This document shows, one piece after another, positions 1 through 5,145 of a DNA stretch of 5,145 nucleotides (position 1 is the stretch's first letter; the number at the start of each line of letters is the position of its first letter). The notes beneath the pieces are model-generated. The model did not search any database, was not told the DNA's origin, and was given only the letters and a program-made list of their open reading frames with translations. Source of the stretch: Campylobacterales bacterium (GTDB lineage: Bacteria > Campylobacterota > Campylobacteria > Campylobacterales > SZUA-545); assembly GCA_025800305.1 (NCBI GenBank), contig JAOXRY010000065.1, positions 1 through 5,145 of the forward strand. Direction: 5' to 3'. The translations under genes and the position numbers were made by a program.

Positions 1-114
1 CGGCTGTTGACTGAGTTGCGCGACCATATTGCGCCAACCGTTGGGAGCGATCAGTGGGCCAAGTCCTTCAACAATAAGTACTAGGCCAAAGGCGAGCCAT
101 AAAGAGTTCGACAT
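1..114 (-). CDS. DUF2065 (YjeT-like) small membrane protein, N-terminal part, cut by window edge
   Basis: An open frame starts with ATG at 114 and runs out of the window after 38 codons. The product begins MSNSLWLAFGLVLIVEGLGP and continues with a PNGWRNM stretch. This matches what I know of the DUF2065 family (E. coli YjeT): about 60 residues, a hydrophobic N-terminal helix with a conserved E-G-L-G-P, then a W-R/K segment and a second membrane helix, which would lie outside the window. The function of the family is unknown. In many Pseudomonadota it lies directly after hflK-hflC and before purA. Here the upstream neighbour is the cheZ-like gene, whose stop is only 6 bp from this ATG. The bases between are GGGGTA, so a G-rich Shine-Dalgarno sits unusually close to the start. 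Base composition (about 53% GC) differs sharply from everything to its right. Family assignment rests on recall of the motif, since only the first half is visible. Confidence 0.72.
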   Translation of the reverse strand, partial: MSNSLWLAFGLVLIVEGLGPLIAPNGWRNMVAQLSQQP

Positions 115-120
115 TACCCC

Positions 121-531
121 TTAAAAAAACTCTATTTCTTCTAAAGACTCATCATCGTCTTTCCCAAGTTTTCCGTTAAAACGATTTCGTTTTTCTTTTG
201 CTTCATCTAGAGAATTTTTTAGCTTATTATCTAGCATTTTGATATTATCTTCTAAGATCTCAGCATCTTTATTAATTGCGTGTTGATACTTTCTTATCGT
301 TTTACAAATATGGTTCATTGCATCACTTGTCGCCGTTAGTTGCTGAGATAAAATGTCTTGATACTGAATTCCATCTAGAATCTCTTTTGTCGGTTCAACT
401 CCCTCATTTTCTAGGAATTTACTTAACTCTATAGTTCTTTTTTTCGTTTCCTCTTTAACATCATTCTCAACAGTTTGTACATGTTCTAACACATCTGTTA
501 TTGTGTTTAGTACAGTGGCTAGATCTTTCAC
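121..531 (-). CDS. cheZ: Probable minimal CheZ-type CheY-P phosphatase (136 aa)
   Basis: CheZ proteins dephosphorylate CheY-P in the cytoplasm and end the signal. This 136-residue protein looks almost entirely helical and charged. Residues 52-66 contain YQDILSQQ, which matches the CheZ active-site region (QDLTGQ in E. coli, with catalytic Asp143 and Gln147 in D-x-x-x-Q spacing); the equivalents here are D59 and Q63. The C-terminus (about 125-136, DDDESLEEIEFF) is acidic and ends in aromatic residues, much like the E. coli CheZ tail helix that docks on CheY. A basic, flexible-looking stretch (about 112-122) links it to the core. E. coli CheZ has 214 residues, so this is a short form, mainly lacking N-terminal helix length. 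The start is GTG at 531, supported by a CGGAGAG site 6 bases upstream. It lies 16 bp downstream of cheY, its expected substrate gene, which strengthens the call. It could instead be an unrelated coiled-coil protein, but motif, tail and neighbour agree. Confidence 0.75.
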   Translation of the reverse strand: MKDLATVLNTITDVLEHVQTVENDVKEETKKRTIELSKFLENEGVEPTKEILDGIQYQDILSQQLTATSDAMNHICKTIRKYQHAINKDAEILEDNIKMLDNKLKNSLDEAKEKRNRFNGKLGKDDDESLEEIEFF

Positions 532-537
532 TAAATA

Positions 538-543
538 CTCTCC
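538..543 (-). promoter_or_regulatory. Ribosome binding site that supports the GTG start of the cheZ-like gene
   Basis: The minus strand reads GGAGAG followed by six bases and then GTG at 531. The site is well placed and fixes this GTG as the start despite the non-ATG codon. It lies in the 16 bp gap after the cheY stop, so cheZ can be translated independently of cheY. Confidence 0.75.
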
Positions 544-547
544 GTTT

Positions 548-928
548 TTATTTAATTCTCAAAACTCTTTTAATAGCCATTTGTAATTGACTTGGATTAA
601 AAGGTTTAACAATCCAACCTGTAAGTCCCAATGCTTTACCTTGTTGCTTTAACTCATCTTTTGTTTCAGTTGTAAGCATTAAAACAGGGATTTTCTTTCC
701 TACATCCTCTTGTCTTAATGCTGATAAAAATTCTAAACCATTCATTTCAGGCATGTTAAGATCTGTGATTATTAGCCCAGGTTTAATTGCTTCTGTAACA
801 ATTTGATCTAAAGCCTCTTGAGCTGTTAAATACTGTTTTACCTCAATTGGCATATCTTGTGTTGCTATTTTTGTTGATGTAAGTGCTGTTTCTGAATCAT
901 CAATGAATACTACTAGCGGTTGTGACAT
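548..928 (-). CDS. cheY: Chemotaxis response regulator, single receiver domain (CheY)
   Basis: This 126-residue protein is a lone receiver domain with no output domain, as in CheY, which carries the phosphoryl group from CheA to the motor or another effector. The acidic pocket is D10-D11, the phospho-acceptor is D56 (in IITDLNMPEMNG), the switch Thr is T86 or T87 (LTTET) and the conserved Lys is K108 (IVKPF). The aromatic switch position, Tyr106 in E. coli CheY, is Trp here (W105, in TGWIVKPF), a variant seen in many CheYs of multi-cluster chemotaxis systems. ATG at 928 has a strong AAGGAG site 5 bases upstream. It is the first gene after the intergenic hairpin and is followed 16 bp later by the CheZ-like gene, so the two form a response/termination pair. 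Whether it acts on the flagellar motor or on another output cannot be told from sequence. Confidence 0.93.
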   Translation of the reverse strand: MSQPLVVFIDDSETALTSTKIATQDMPIEVKQYLTAQEALDQIVTEAIKPGLIITDLNMPEMNGLEFLSALRQEDVGKKIPVLMLTTETKDELKQQGKALGLTGWIVKPFNPSQLQMAIKRVLRIK

Positions 929-933
929 AGTGT

Positions 934-939
934 CTCCTT
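934..939 (-). promoter_or_regulatory. Strong Shine-Dalgarno site of cheY
   Basis: The minus strand carries AAGGAG, then ACACT, then ATG at 928. This is the best Shine-Dalgarno match in the window and suggests that cheY is translated at a higher rate than the coupled genes upstream, as would suit a diffusible messenger protein. Confidence 0.8.
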
Positions 940-961
940 TTAATATTGTTTTTTAACGCCT

Positions 962-999
962 CTTCAAAAAAGTGATATTTTACCACTTTTTTAAAGAAG
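962..999 (-). terminator. AT-rich hairpin between cheR and cheY, probable bidirectional or leaky terminator
   Basis: This lies in the 80 bp cheR-cheY gap. Arms 966-977 and 981-992 pair over 12 bp around a 3-base loop (core GTGGTA-AAA-TATCAC on the minus strand, with one G-U pair). The pairing can extend by four more pairs (CTTC at 962-965 with GAAG at 996-999) past a 3-base bulge. Each arm is flanked by a run of six A or T, so on both strands a short stem is followed by six U, the look of a bidirectional intrinsic terminator. The stem is GC-poor, so read-through into cheY is likely. It may set a lower or separate transcript level for cheY-cheZ. I see no convincing promoter between the hairpin and cheY. 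Confidence 0.6.
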
Positions 1000-1008
1000 T
1001 GTCATCTT

Positions 1009-1839
1009 TTATTTTTGGTATGTAAGAGTTGGTCCAAACTTTAATGGTTTAAAGACTGAAACAATTCTACTCATATGTTCAGCATGTCCTAAAAATACAA
1101 AACCACCAGGATTTAACATACTGTAAAACATCATAGCTACCTCTTTTTGACTTGCTTCATCAAAATATATCAACATATTTCTTGAAAAAATGATGTCAAA
1201 CTTTCCAAGTTTTCTCATCTGTTCTTTATCAAATACATTTGCAACTTGAAGATGTATTGCACCTTTTATATCATCACTTAAAGCGTAATACATCCCTTTT
1301 TTATAAAAATACTTTTCAACTAGATTTGGTGGTATTGCATGAACAGATCTAGGTGTGTAGAGTCCTTCTTTTCCTTTATTAATAACTGTTGAATCTATAT
1401 CGATTCCTACAATCTCAATATCTCTTTCAGCAACAACACTACCCTCTTCTAGAATATGAATTGCAATACTATAAGGTTCTTCTCCAGTTGAACTTGGTGC
1501 ACTTAAGATTCTAATTGGTCTATGTTTTGGAACCCTTGCTGCTACTTCTTTTAATACTGTATTCGCAAGTGTTTCGAACTGATGGTTCTCTCTAAAAAAA
1601 TAGGTTTCATTTACTGTAATTGCATTAGCTAATTCTTGGAATAGATCTCCACTATCATCTTCAAATCTTAATTTGGTGAAATACTGTCTAAAAGAACTAA
1701 TTCTAAGTTCTTCAGATTTCTCTGATAAAAGTTTTTCTATCTTTTTAAAGTGCTTCTCTTCATCAAGATGAATACCAGTTTTTCTATATATATATTCGCT
1801 TAGTTTTTCAAAGTCTGCCCAGGTGAATCTTACAGTCAT
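1009..1839 (-). CDS. cheR: Chemotaxis protein methyltransferase CheR
   Basis: CheR transfers methyl groups from S-adenosylmethionine to receptor glutamates in the cytoplasm. The 276-residue product has the usual length and order. An N-terminal helical domain (about 5-75) is followed by the signature NETYFFRE (77-84). Then comes the SAM-binding loop SAPSSTGEEPYS (113-124), the acidic strand GIDID (145-149) and the methyltransferase core FDIIFSRNMLIYFD (214-227). The strand LNPGGFVFLGHAE (242-254) lies near the end. The loop differs from the more common SAGCSTGEEPYS by Pro and Ser for Gly and Cys; the TGEE part is intact, so it should be active. ATG at 1839 overlaps the TGA of the HEAT-repeat gene as ATGA, with a GGTGAAG-type site just upstream, so the two are translationally coupled. 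No tetratricopeptide repeats or other output domains are fused. Confidence 0.95.
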   Translation of the reverse strand: MTVRFTWADFEKLSEYIYRKTGIHLDEEKHFKKIEKLLSEKSEELRISSFRQYFTKLRFEDDSGDLFQELANAITVNETYFFRENHQFETLANTVLKEVAARVPKHRPIRILSAPSSTGEEPYSIAIHILEEGSVVAERDIEIVGIDIDSTVINKGKEGLYTPRSVHAIPPNLVEKYFYKKGMYYALSDDIKGAIHLQVANVFDKEQMRKLGKFDIIFSRNMLIYFDEASQKEVAMMFYSMLNPGGFVFLGHAEHMSRIVSVFKPLKFGPTLTYQK

Positions 1840-2459
1840 TCTTCACCAATCCCTTCTATAGCGTTGTTAATTGCAAACTCTGCGTAAAAATCTCCTGAAA
1901 ATCTCTCTTTTAACTCTTTTAAAAATTCTATATCTTCAGGTTCTCCAATTTCTCCCAAATAGTCAACAGCTGTCATACAAATGTTGATGTCTTTTTCATT
2001 TTCAATAAGTTTTAATAGATATTCTCTTGATTTTTTTAGCTTTGTGTTTCCTAGTATATTTGCAATGAAAATTCTTACATCTCTATCTTCGTTTGTAAGA
2101 TAGTCTTCAAAAAATTCCTCTACATCATTACCTTGCTCTTGGATAATTTCAATAGCGAGATTTCTTATGTGGGCATTTTCAAATTCTAAAAGAGAGAAAA
2201 GCCCATCAAAAATATCTTTAGTTAATTTAATTTTTCCAAGTATACTGGCAACATAACTAGTATATTTTGGATCTACTTCTCCATCAAATAGAATACTTAA
2301 AAAAACAAGACCAGCTCCATCAAATTCTTTCATTTTATCAAGAGCGTAGTACTTTTTCTCAATTTCTTCTTCAGTTTGAAAGTAAGTTAAGCACTCCAAT
2401 AGTGTCTCTATCTCTTCTAGGTTTTCTTCTTTTGATATACTAGTCTTAACTAAAGCCAT
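1836..2459 (-). CDS. HEAT-repeat protein inside the chemotaxis operon, function unknown
   Basis: The 207-residue product is acidic, helical and without membrane segments or signal peptide. The second half shows HEAT-like helical pairs at about 82-110 (AHIRNLAIEIIQEQG), 113-139 (RDVRIFIANILGN), 145-172 (INICMTAVDYLGEIG) and 176-204 (FYAEFAINNAIEGIG). Each has the D-x-x-V/I-R/C, A and L-G spacing of the repeat. The first 80 residues are also helical but more diverged. HEAT repeats form curved protein-binding surfaces and have no catalytic role of their own. The gene starts with ATG at 2459, 5 bp after cheB, with an AGGT site 7 bases upstream, and overlaps cheR by 4 bp. Placement between the methylesterase and the methyltransferase suggests, as inference only, a scaffold or regulator of the adaptation enzymes. 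No standard chemotaxis gene name fits it. Confidence 0.82.
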   Translation of the reverse strand: MALVKTSISKEENLEEIETLLECLTYFQTEEEIEKKYYALDKMKEFDGAGLVFLSILFDGEVDPKYTSYVASILGKIKLTKDIFDGLFSLLEFENAHIRNLAIEIIQEQGNDVEEFFEDYLTNEDRDVRIFIANILGNTKLKKSREYLLKLIENEKDINICMTAVDYLGEIGEPEDIEFLKELKERFSGDFYAEFAINNAIEGIGEE

Positions 2460-2464
2460 GATAT

Positions 2465-3505
2465 TTACCTATTTTTTATTATTCTGTCTAATATGACAGG
2501 GAAGTCTAAGACTTCACAAGTCCCCCCTCTTAAAAAGGCCTCTTTTGGCATTCCGTACACAGAAGCTGTATTTTCTGATTCAGCGATAGTAAAGACACCC
2601 ATATTTTTAAGTTCTACCATACCATCAGCTCCATCATCGCCAATACCTGTAAGTTCAACTGCAAACATCTTATTAGCAGGAAAAACTTTTGCCGCACTTA
2701 AAAACATCTCATCAACACTTGGTTTGAAAAATCTATTTCCTGTTGCCTCACCATGTCTAATAACTATTTTTCCAGAAACTTTTTTAGAGAAGTGCATATG
2801 TTCTCCACCTTTTGCTATATAAACATGACCAGCTAAAAGTTCCATATTGTGTTGGCTCTCATGTACAGGAACCTTTGCTTCTCCATTTAGTCTTTTTGCA
2901 AAGTTTTCAGTAAATCTATCTGGCATATGTTGAACAACACAAACAGCATGTGGATAATCTTCTGGTAGAGAGGAGCAAATTTCCTCAATAAGTCCTGGTC
3001 CACCTGTAGAAGAGCCAATAAGAACTACAGACTCAGCTTTTTTGCCTTCGTTCTTAGCTTCACTTTCTACTTGGTGTCCACTTCTTTTAATATTTCCTAG
3101 CTTTAGTCTTCTTCTAGGAACAGCTAAACAAGCTTCTACACCTTCTAGTATGTCAGCTTTTTCATCTCTGCCACCAATTTTCATTGTTCCAGGTTTTCCA
3201 ACAGCTGCTACAGCTCCTAGATCCATTGCATCAAATGTTATCTGTGCATCCTCAGTGGTCAATGAACTTACCATTAAAATTGGAGTAGGATTTTGTCCCA
3301 TAATCTCCTTTACAGCAGTAATACCATCCATTACAGGCATATTAATATCCATTGTAATAGCGTCATAATCTGTAGCTACAGCCATATCAACACCATCTTG
3401 GCCATTTCTTGCTGTTTCTACTTCATAACCAGCTCCTTCTAAAAGAGAAGTTAGCTCTTTTCTTACAAGTGCTGAATCATCAACTATTAATACTTTATTT
3501 CCCAT
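2465..3505 (-). CDS. cheB: Chemotaxis response regulator protein-glutamate methylesterase CheB
   Basis: CheB removes methyl groups from receptor glutamates (and can deamidate glutamines) when phosphorylated by CheA. The 346-residue product has the full two-domain layout. A receiver (1-120) has D9-D10, phospho-acceptor D53 (MDINMPVMDG), S80-S81 and K104 (VGKPG). A basic linker follows (about 130-157, with RRR at 131-133). The CheB esterase domain (about 158-346) has the nucleophile motif GSSTGG (S166), VQHMP with H193, and LTGIGDDGADG with D291. These match the E. coli triad Ser164, His190 and Asp286. ATG at 3505 lies 5 bp after the triple-CheW gene, whose end holds AAGGA, and the stop is 5 bp before the HEAT-repeat gene. 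All key residues are present and nothing suggests inactivation. Confidence 0.96.
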   Translation of the reverse strand: MGNKVLIVDDSALVRKELTSLLEGAGYEVETARNGQDGVDMAVATDYDAITMDINMPVMDGITAVKEIMGQNPTPILMVSSLTTEDAQITFDAMDLGAVAAVGKPGTMKIGGRDEKADILEGVEACLAVPRRRLKLGNIKRSGHQVESEAKNEGKKAESVVLIGSSTGGPGLIEEICSSLPEDYPHAVCVVQHMPDRFTENFAKRLNGEAKVPVHESQHNMELLAGHVYIAKGGEHMHFSKKVSGKIVIRHGEATGNRFFKPSVDEMFLSAAKVFPANKMFAVELTGIGDDGADGMVELKNMGVFTIAESENTASVYGMPKEAFLRGGTCEVLDFPVILDRIIKNR

Positions 3506-3510
3506 ATTTC

Positions 3511-4941
3511 TTAATTTCCTTCAGTTGCTTTTGTTAGCAACTTTATTTCTTCCTCTTCAAAAATAGCATCAGTTGCCATTTCTAAAATAATTCTTTTTCC
3601 AGCGTCTAAAAGTATAACGTTTGAAAAAAGTGCCTCTTCACTGTCGTTCTCTTGAATATTATCAGAAGAGATCTCACTAACTTCTGTAACACTATCAACC
3701 AAGAATCCTACTTTTTTATCATATATTTTACATACTAGTATCTTAGTATCTTCGTCTATTTCCTCTTCTAGACTCATTTTATAGTGAAGAGAGATGATTG
3801 GAATAATTTCACCTCTAAGGTTTATAATCCCATTTAGGTACTCTGGAGACTCAGGAATTGGTGTGATTTCAGTAAACCTTATTATCTCTTCAACATTATC
3901 AATACTAAATGCATACTCTTTACCTTGAAGAGTGAAAATTACAACCTCTTTCATATTGGTTTTCTCTTTTTCTTCTTCTTTTTCTTGGTAATTATTTTTG
4001 CTACTATCAATAGTTGATTTTGAGTTTTCCAGTAAATCTTCAAGTACTTTGTCATCAATTATGCTGATTAGTTCATTGTTTACTTTTGCTACTCCACTTA
4101 ATTTTTCATCATTAAAGTGTTCAGGTATTTTGTCAATATCTTTTTTTTCTACATCTCTAATATCTAAAATTGCATCAACTAAAAGACCTAATGAGTTTTC
4201 ACCACTTTGAATAATAATGATTCTGTTTTTCTCATCAAACTCATTTTTCATATCAAATACAGTTCTTAGATCTATAGATATAAGAACATTTTCTCTAAGA
4301 GTAAACATTCCCATAAGTTCATTAGGACTATCTGCAATGGGAGTTATGTCCTCTGGTTTGAAAATAATTTCTCTAATTGATTCTATATCTAAAGCGTAAG
4401 ATTCATCACCCATTTTAAACAGAAGATATCTATTGATATGTGTATCAAAATTATTACCCTCTGTTGAGTCAACACTTGTTATTTCTTTTACATTTGTTAG
4501 TTCATACTTAGGTATCGATACTTCTTTTGTTAGCTTCTCTATAGATAAAACTTGAATGATTTCATCTTCTGTTTTGATAAGGCTAACAATTGGATCATCT
4601 CCTTCTGAATCTGTATCTTCTATAGTATTTGGATCTGGAGTAATATTATCAACAACTTCATCAACTAATATAGAGAAAAGACTCTCTTGGTTCCTAATAG
4701 TTAGCATTCTAGATTTGTAGTTTTCTACATCTACTGGATCGTTTTCTTTGTCTATAAGGTTTTTGCCATCATATACTGTAACAATACCGCCTTCTAAAGA
4801 ACATATACCTCTTAACACTTTTGGTGAAAGAGGTACATTTGTTATCTCAGGTACTCTTAGAATATGCTCAATATCATCAGTTTCTATACCATATTTTGAG
4901 TCATTTAAAGATACAACAAGAACTTGGCTTAAAGCGCTCAT
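3511..4941 (-). CDS. Triple CheW-domain scaffold protein (476 aa)
   Basis: CheW domains couple CheA kinase to receptors. This protein has three in a row and nothing else: domain 1 at about 4-140, domain 2 at about 168-305 and domain 3 at about 331-465. Each opens with a beta strand of the type LLFKMGDESYALDI and has the central I-x-x-I-x-x-x-P-x-S-P then G-x-x-x-L block. The domains differ at the key loop. Domain 3 has canonical GIINLRGEIIPI (371-382), domain 2 has GMFTLRENVLI (211-221) and domain 1 has GICSLEGGIVT (45-55), losing the Arg. A very Glu/Lys-rich linker (about 306-330) separates domains 2 and 3. No receiver is present, so it is not CheV. ATG at 4941 lies 3 bp after the receptor-like stop, with AAGGA 6 bases upstream overlapping that stop. 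It is cytoplasmic and presumably part of the receptor array. The three domains look strongly diverged, so the duplication is probably old. Confidence 0.9.
   Translation of the reverse strand: MSALSQVLVVSLNDSKYGIETDDIEHILRVPEITNVPLSPKVLRGICSLEGGIVTVYDGKNLIDKENDPVDVENYKSRMLTIRNQESLFSILVDEVVDNITPDPNTIEDTDSEGDDPIVSLIKTEDEIIQVLSIEKLTKEVSIPKYELTNVKEITSVDSTEGNNFDTHINRYLLFKMGDESYALDIESIREIIFKPEDITPIADSPNELMGMFTLRENVLISIDLRTVFDMKNEFDEKNRIIIIQSGENSLGLLVDAILDIRDVEKKDIDKIPEHFNDEKLSGVAKVNNELISIIDDKVLEDLLENSKSTIDSSKNNYQEKEEEKEKTNMKEVVIFTLQGKEYAFSIDNVEEIIRFTEITPIPESPEYLNGIINLRGEIIPIISLHYKMSLEEEIDEDTKILVCKIYDKKVGFLVDSVTEVSEISSDNIQENDSEEALFSNVILLDAGKRIILEMATDAIFEEEEIKLLTKATEGN
3952..3954 (-). other. Possible internal start codon giving a stand-alone third CheW domain
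   Basis: Met330 of the triple-CheW gene lies exactly at the boundary between the low-complexity Glu/Lys linker and domain 3, the only one with a canonical NLRG loop. Translation from here would give a 147-residue protein of normal single CheW length. The purine-rich linker upstream supplies a GAG about 9 bases before the ATG, a weak Shine-Dalgarno at best. This is a suggestion, not an annotated start. Confidence 0.2.
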
Positions 4942-4944
4942 TTT

Positions 4945-5145
4945 TTATCCTTGTAATTCATCCGCCATAACAGCTAACTCTTCGATTCCTTCTGCCATAT
5001 TTTGAATAGTTTCAATAATTAGCTCACTTGCTTTTCTTGATTCCATCGCATTTGTAGCAGAAAGCTCGATAGCCTTTTGAATCTCTGCGATACCATTTAA
5101 CGCTTGGTTTAGACCTTCAAGGTTTTGATCATTCATATTTTTAAG
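4945..5145 (-). CDS. C-terminal end of a probable methyl-accepting chemotaxis protein, cut by window edge
   Basis: The frame is open from the right edge to the TAA at 4945-4947, giving 66 visible residues. They are one long helix of coiled-coil character with hydrophobic positions in heptads and many Ala, Glu, Gln and Ser (for example ELSATNAMESRKASELIIE and GIEELAVMADELQG). This resembles the descending C-terminal helix of receptor signalling domains, including the Ala/Glu/Ser-rich patches that CheR and CheB modify. An internal ATG at 5136 is not needed as a start: the frame continues upstream and no ribosome site is visible in the 9 bases available. There is no C-terminal NWETF-type CheR-tethering pentapeptide; the chain ends in ELQG. 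The next gene starts 3 bp later. Another coiled-coil protein is possible, as the diagnostic receptor tip (E-x-x-x-Q-x-x-x-x-I region) lies outside the window. Confidence 0.6.
   Translation of the reverse strand, partial: LKNMNDQNLEGLNQALNGIAEIQKAIELSATNAMESRKASELIIETIQNMAEGIEELAVMADELQG

Noticed and set aside
940..970. Possible sigma-70 type promoter before cheY (TTGAAG, 16 bases, TATTAA on the minus strand)
   Set aside because: Its expected start point would fall within or after the cheY Shine-Dalgarno site, and the TTGAAG overlaps the hairpin arm; chance match in AT-rich DNA. No sigma-54 or FliA-type box was seen either.
2493..3368. Plus-strand open frames of 109 and 108 codons opposite cheB
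   Set aside because: They lie wholly inside a clear cheB gene with an intact catalytic triad, and their products are low-complexity Ser/Pro/Ile-rich with no recognisable domain: antisense shadows.
3511..4941. CheV (CheW plus receiver) identity for the 476-residue protein
   Set aside because: No receiver domain: there is no D-D pocket, phospho-acceptor motif or K-P motif. The C-terminal third is a third CheW domain.
3998..5005. Plus-strand open frames of 60-85 codons opposite the triple-CheW gene
   Set aside because: Same reason: they are covered by well-supported CheW domains on the minus strand, and their Ser/Phe/Ile-rich translations are typical of the complement of Glu/Lys-rich genes.
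4945..5136. Separate 63-codon gene starting at the ATG at 5136
   Set aside because: The frame stays open upstream to the window edge, no ribosome site is visible, and the product looks like the last helix of a longer coiled-coil protein.
1..5145. CRISPR arrays, tRNA or rRNA genes, transposases or insertion-sequence ends
   Set aside because: No regularly spaced direct repeats, no recognisable structural RNA and no transposase-like frame were seen on either strand; the window is almost fully occupied by the minus-strand genes.

Overview
All recognisable genes lie on the minus strand, so transcription runs from the right edge to the left edge. The window is a compact chemotaxis signalling operon. 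In transcription order it holds: the C-terminal tail of a probable methyl-accepting chemotaxis protein (cut by the right edge), a 476-residue protein with three CheW domains in tandem, CheB (receiver plus methylesterase), a HEAT-repeat protein, CheR (methyltransferase), a stand-alone CheY receiver, and a short, very acidic-tailed helical protein that I read as a minimal CheZ phosphatase. At the left edge a different kind of gene begins: the first 38 codons of a DUF2065 (YjeT-like) membrane protein.

Layout. 3511-5145 holds the receptor tail and triple-CheW scaffold, 1009-3505 holds the adaptation block cheB-HEAT-cheR, and 121-928 holds the response block cheY-cheZ. Genes in the first two blocks are separated by 3-5 bp or overlap by 4 bp (ATGA), which implies translational coupling. 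The only real intergenic space is about 80 bp between cheR and cheY. It carries an AT-rich inverted repeat that looks like a bidirectional or leaky terminator, and a strong Shine-Dalgarno site for cheY. No CheA kinase and no single-domain CheW is seen here. If they exist they should lie beyond the right edge.

How it works together (inference from families). The receptor and CheW scaffold would hold a CheA kinase, CheR and CheB would set receptor methylation, CheY would carry the phosphoryl signal and CheZ would remove it. The HEAT-repeat protein sits between the two adaptation enzymes and overlaps cheR, so it probably acts on, or is scaffolded with, the adaptation branch.

Organism. The chemotaxis genes are AT-rich (about 30% GC in the stretch I counted next to the junction) and encode Glu/Lys/Ile-rich proteins, as in Campylobacterota or other low-GC Gram-negative bacteria. 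The first 120 bp are about 53% GC by hand count and encode a DUF2065 protein, a family known from Pseudomonadota, often beside hflKC. The change occurs right after the stop codon of the cheZ-like gene. Either the chemotaxis operon was acquired by a higher-GC host, or the contig is chimeric; the sequence alone cannot decide.
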